Shown here: positions 33,151 to 34,239 of the stretch, piece after piece
How the letters are laid out: every line of letters starts with the position of its first letter
Position numbering within the stretch: the stretch's first letter is position 1
Assembly: GCA_949127775.1 (NCBI GenBank)
Contig: CASBQF010000201.1
Location: forward strand, 1 to 34,239
Reading direction: 5' to 3'
DNA length: 34,239 nucleotides
DNA from: Oscillatoriales cyanobacterium PMM_0080
Lineage (GTDB): Bacteria > Cyanobacteriota > Cyanobacteriia > Cyanobacteriales > Microcoleaceae
Position numbers and translations under genes: made by a program
Notes under the pieces: generated by a model
The model's input: only the letters and a program-made list of their open reading frames with translations
What the model was told of the DNA's origin: nothing
The model's database searches: none

Positions 33151-34239
33151 ATGGCATTTATCTTTGCGCTCAATAACAATGACACTTTACTCACAGGAAC
33201 TGCGAACAATGACACCATATTCGGAGCTACAGGAAATGATACCCTCGTCGGCCTGGGAGGTAAAGACCTGCTTTTTGACGATGGGGGTAACAACTCCCTG
33301 CTAGGCGGAGTTGGCGATGATACCCTGATTGATGGGCTCGGAAATTCGACTCTGGGCGGCGGTGAAGGCAACGATTTTGTTGGCAGTATAGGCGGTAACG
33401 ACCTGATGCTTGGAGATGCCGGAGATGACACTCTCATCAGCGCTGAGACTCTCACTGGTGGCAACAAATCTAGTACGCTTCTAGGCGGATTGGGCGACGA
33501 TGTAATAATTGGCGGTTTTGGCAAAGACTCGATCGATGGTGGAGATGGTAGCGACTTGCTTTTCGGCGGCGATAGCGATGACACTCTCAAAGGGGGACTC
33601 GGCATTGATGTCCTATTTGGAGGCTCTGGCAGCGATTTGATGGACGGCGGAGACGGTTTTGACTTTGTTTCCTATGCGGGAGCGACAACTCCGGTGCTGG
33701 TAAATCTGGTAACAGGAATAGCAACCGGAGAGGGAACCGACACTCTCATCGGTATTGAAGGCATTCAAGGCGGCAGTGGCAAAGACTCTCTGACAGGAAA
33801 TACTAGCTCTAATTACCTCGATGGTTTGGCTGGCGATGACTCTCTGTCGGGATTGGCTGGGGATGACTTTTTGTTTGGAGGTGATGGCAATGACTTCCTC
33901 GGAGGTGGATTGGGCGACGATTTATTGTCTGGCGGAGCGGGGAATGACACAGTTGACGGTGGAGAAGGTGTTGACTTGGTTTCCTACAGGGGTGCAATTG
34001 GCCCGGTAGTTGCTAATCTGACAACTGGGACCGCAACGGGAGAAGGAACTGATAGTCTGATTAGCATTGAAGATATTTTCGGTAGCAGCGGTAATGATTC
34101 TCTGACAGGGAATACCAGCGCTAATTACCTCGATGGTTTGGGTGGCGATGACTTCCTGTCGGGATTGGATGGCAATGACATCCTGTTTGGTGATGATGGC
34201 AAAGACATCCTGAATGGCGGGGCGGGCAATGATTTTCTG
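33151..34239 (+). CDS. RTX/hemolysin-type calcium-binding repeat protein (3' end outside window)
   Basis: The open frame of 363 codons runs off the right edge. The ATG at 33151 has AGGAGA seven bases upstream (33138-33143). Nearly all the visible sequence is GG-x-G-x-D-x-L calcium-binding nonapeptides (GGLGDDVIIGGFGKDSIDGG is typical). A 104-residue module beginning FDFVSYAGATTPVLVNL is repeated once, the second copy starting 312 bp later. There is no N-terminal signal peptide, which agrees with type I secretion through a C-terminal signal, not visible here. Its function (S-layer, adhesin, enzyme) depends on the missing part. A hairpin CTACG/CGTAG lies at 33097-33114. Confidence 0.9.
   Translation, partial: MAFIFALNNNDTLLTGTANNDTIFGATGNDTLVGLGGKDLLFDDGGNNSLLGGVGDDTLIDGLGNSTLGGGEGNDFVGSIGGNDLMLGDAGDDTLISAETLTGGNKSSTLLGGLGDDVIIGGFGKDSIDGGDGSDLLFGGDSDDTLKGGLGIDVLFGGSGSDLMDGGDGFDFVSYAGATTPVLVNLVTGIATGEGTDTLIGIEGIQGGSGKDSLTGNTSSNYLDGLAGDDSLSGLAGDDFLFGGDGNDFLGGGLGDDLLSGGAGNDTVDGGEGVDLVSYRGAIGPVVANLTTGTATGEGTDSLISIEDIFGSSGNDSLTGNTSANYLDGLGGDDFLSGLDGNDILFGDDGKDILNGGAGNDFL

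Noticed and set aside
33093-33605. 170-residue minus-strand ORF rich in Pro and Ser
   Set aside because: It is the antisense shadow of the RTX repeats; the plus strand has a ribosome site and clear calcium-binding repeats.
1-34239. tRNA genes
   Set aside because: I looked for T-loop-like GGTTCGAATCC strings and saw none with a matching acceptor stem; a covariance-model scan would settle this.

Overview
The window reads as chromosome of a filamentous cyanobacterium, probably of the Oscillatoriales/Microcoleus type. The grounds are dense GCGATCGC (HIP1-like) octamers, a sufBCDS cluster with divergent sufR, an fbp-tal pair, seven-base tandem repeats between genes, and many intergenic palindromes. 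This is a judgement from gene content, without any database comparison.

Layout. Positions 1-2612 carry tal and fbp on the minus strand (sugar-phosphate metabolism). Positions 2887-7859 hold a two-gene minus-strand operon: a 1146-residue Ser/Thr kinase-SF1 helicase followed, with a 4-base overlap, by a phospholipase-D-like protein. This is the architecture of a type I Mokosh anti-phage system. Beside it lies a decayed 3' end of a homoserine kinase gene, then hslO (Hsp33). Next come a 33-residue membrane peptide gene translationally coupled to a 686-residue membrane-anchored repeat protein, a nest of palindromic elements, a TspO-like gene and a 212-bp MITE-like element. Positions 13148-17922 hold assorted genes: a MerR-like protein, a degenerate FmdB-like protein, a TerB/DUF1232 protein, an NAD-binding epimerase-like protein, a Uma2 nuclease and a GNAT-like protein overlapped by a small ORF.

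Positions 18048-24320 hold the iron-sulfur assembly cluster sufB-sufC-sufD-sufS (minus) with sufR divergent. The 352-bp spacer between sufB and sufR contains one perfect and one imperfect CAAC-N6-GTTG site, matching the known SufR operator. The sufB-sufC and sufD-sufS spacers have been invaded by repeats. Downstream of sufR are a tandem repeat tract and a small duplicated-domain protein, then a 5S rRNA gene standing alone with its own promoter and terminator. Positions 25524-28639 hold three antitoxin-like genes, each without an intact toxin partner, and a 569-residue repeat/TPR protein. The window ends with nadC, a peptidoglycan-binding C39-type peptidase, an M16 zinc peptidase, a repeat-rich spacer and the 5' part of an RTX-type calcium-binding protein that runs off the edge.

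The best candidates for a second look are the Mokosh-like operon; a dispersed repeat sitting directly at the 3' ends of three genes (fbp, sufB, sufR); the antitoxin with a duplicated C-terminal tail next to a toxin gene broken after about eight codons; the 33-residue coupled peptide; and the MITE flanked exactly by 27-bp direct repeats.
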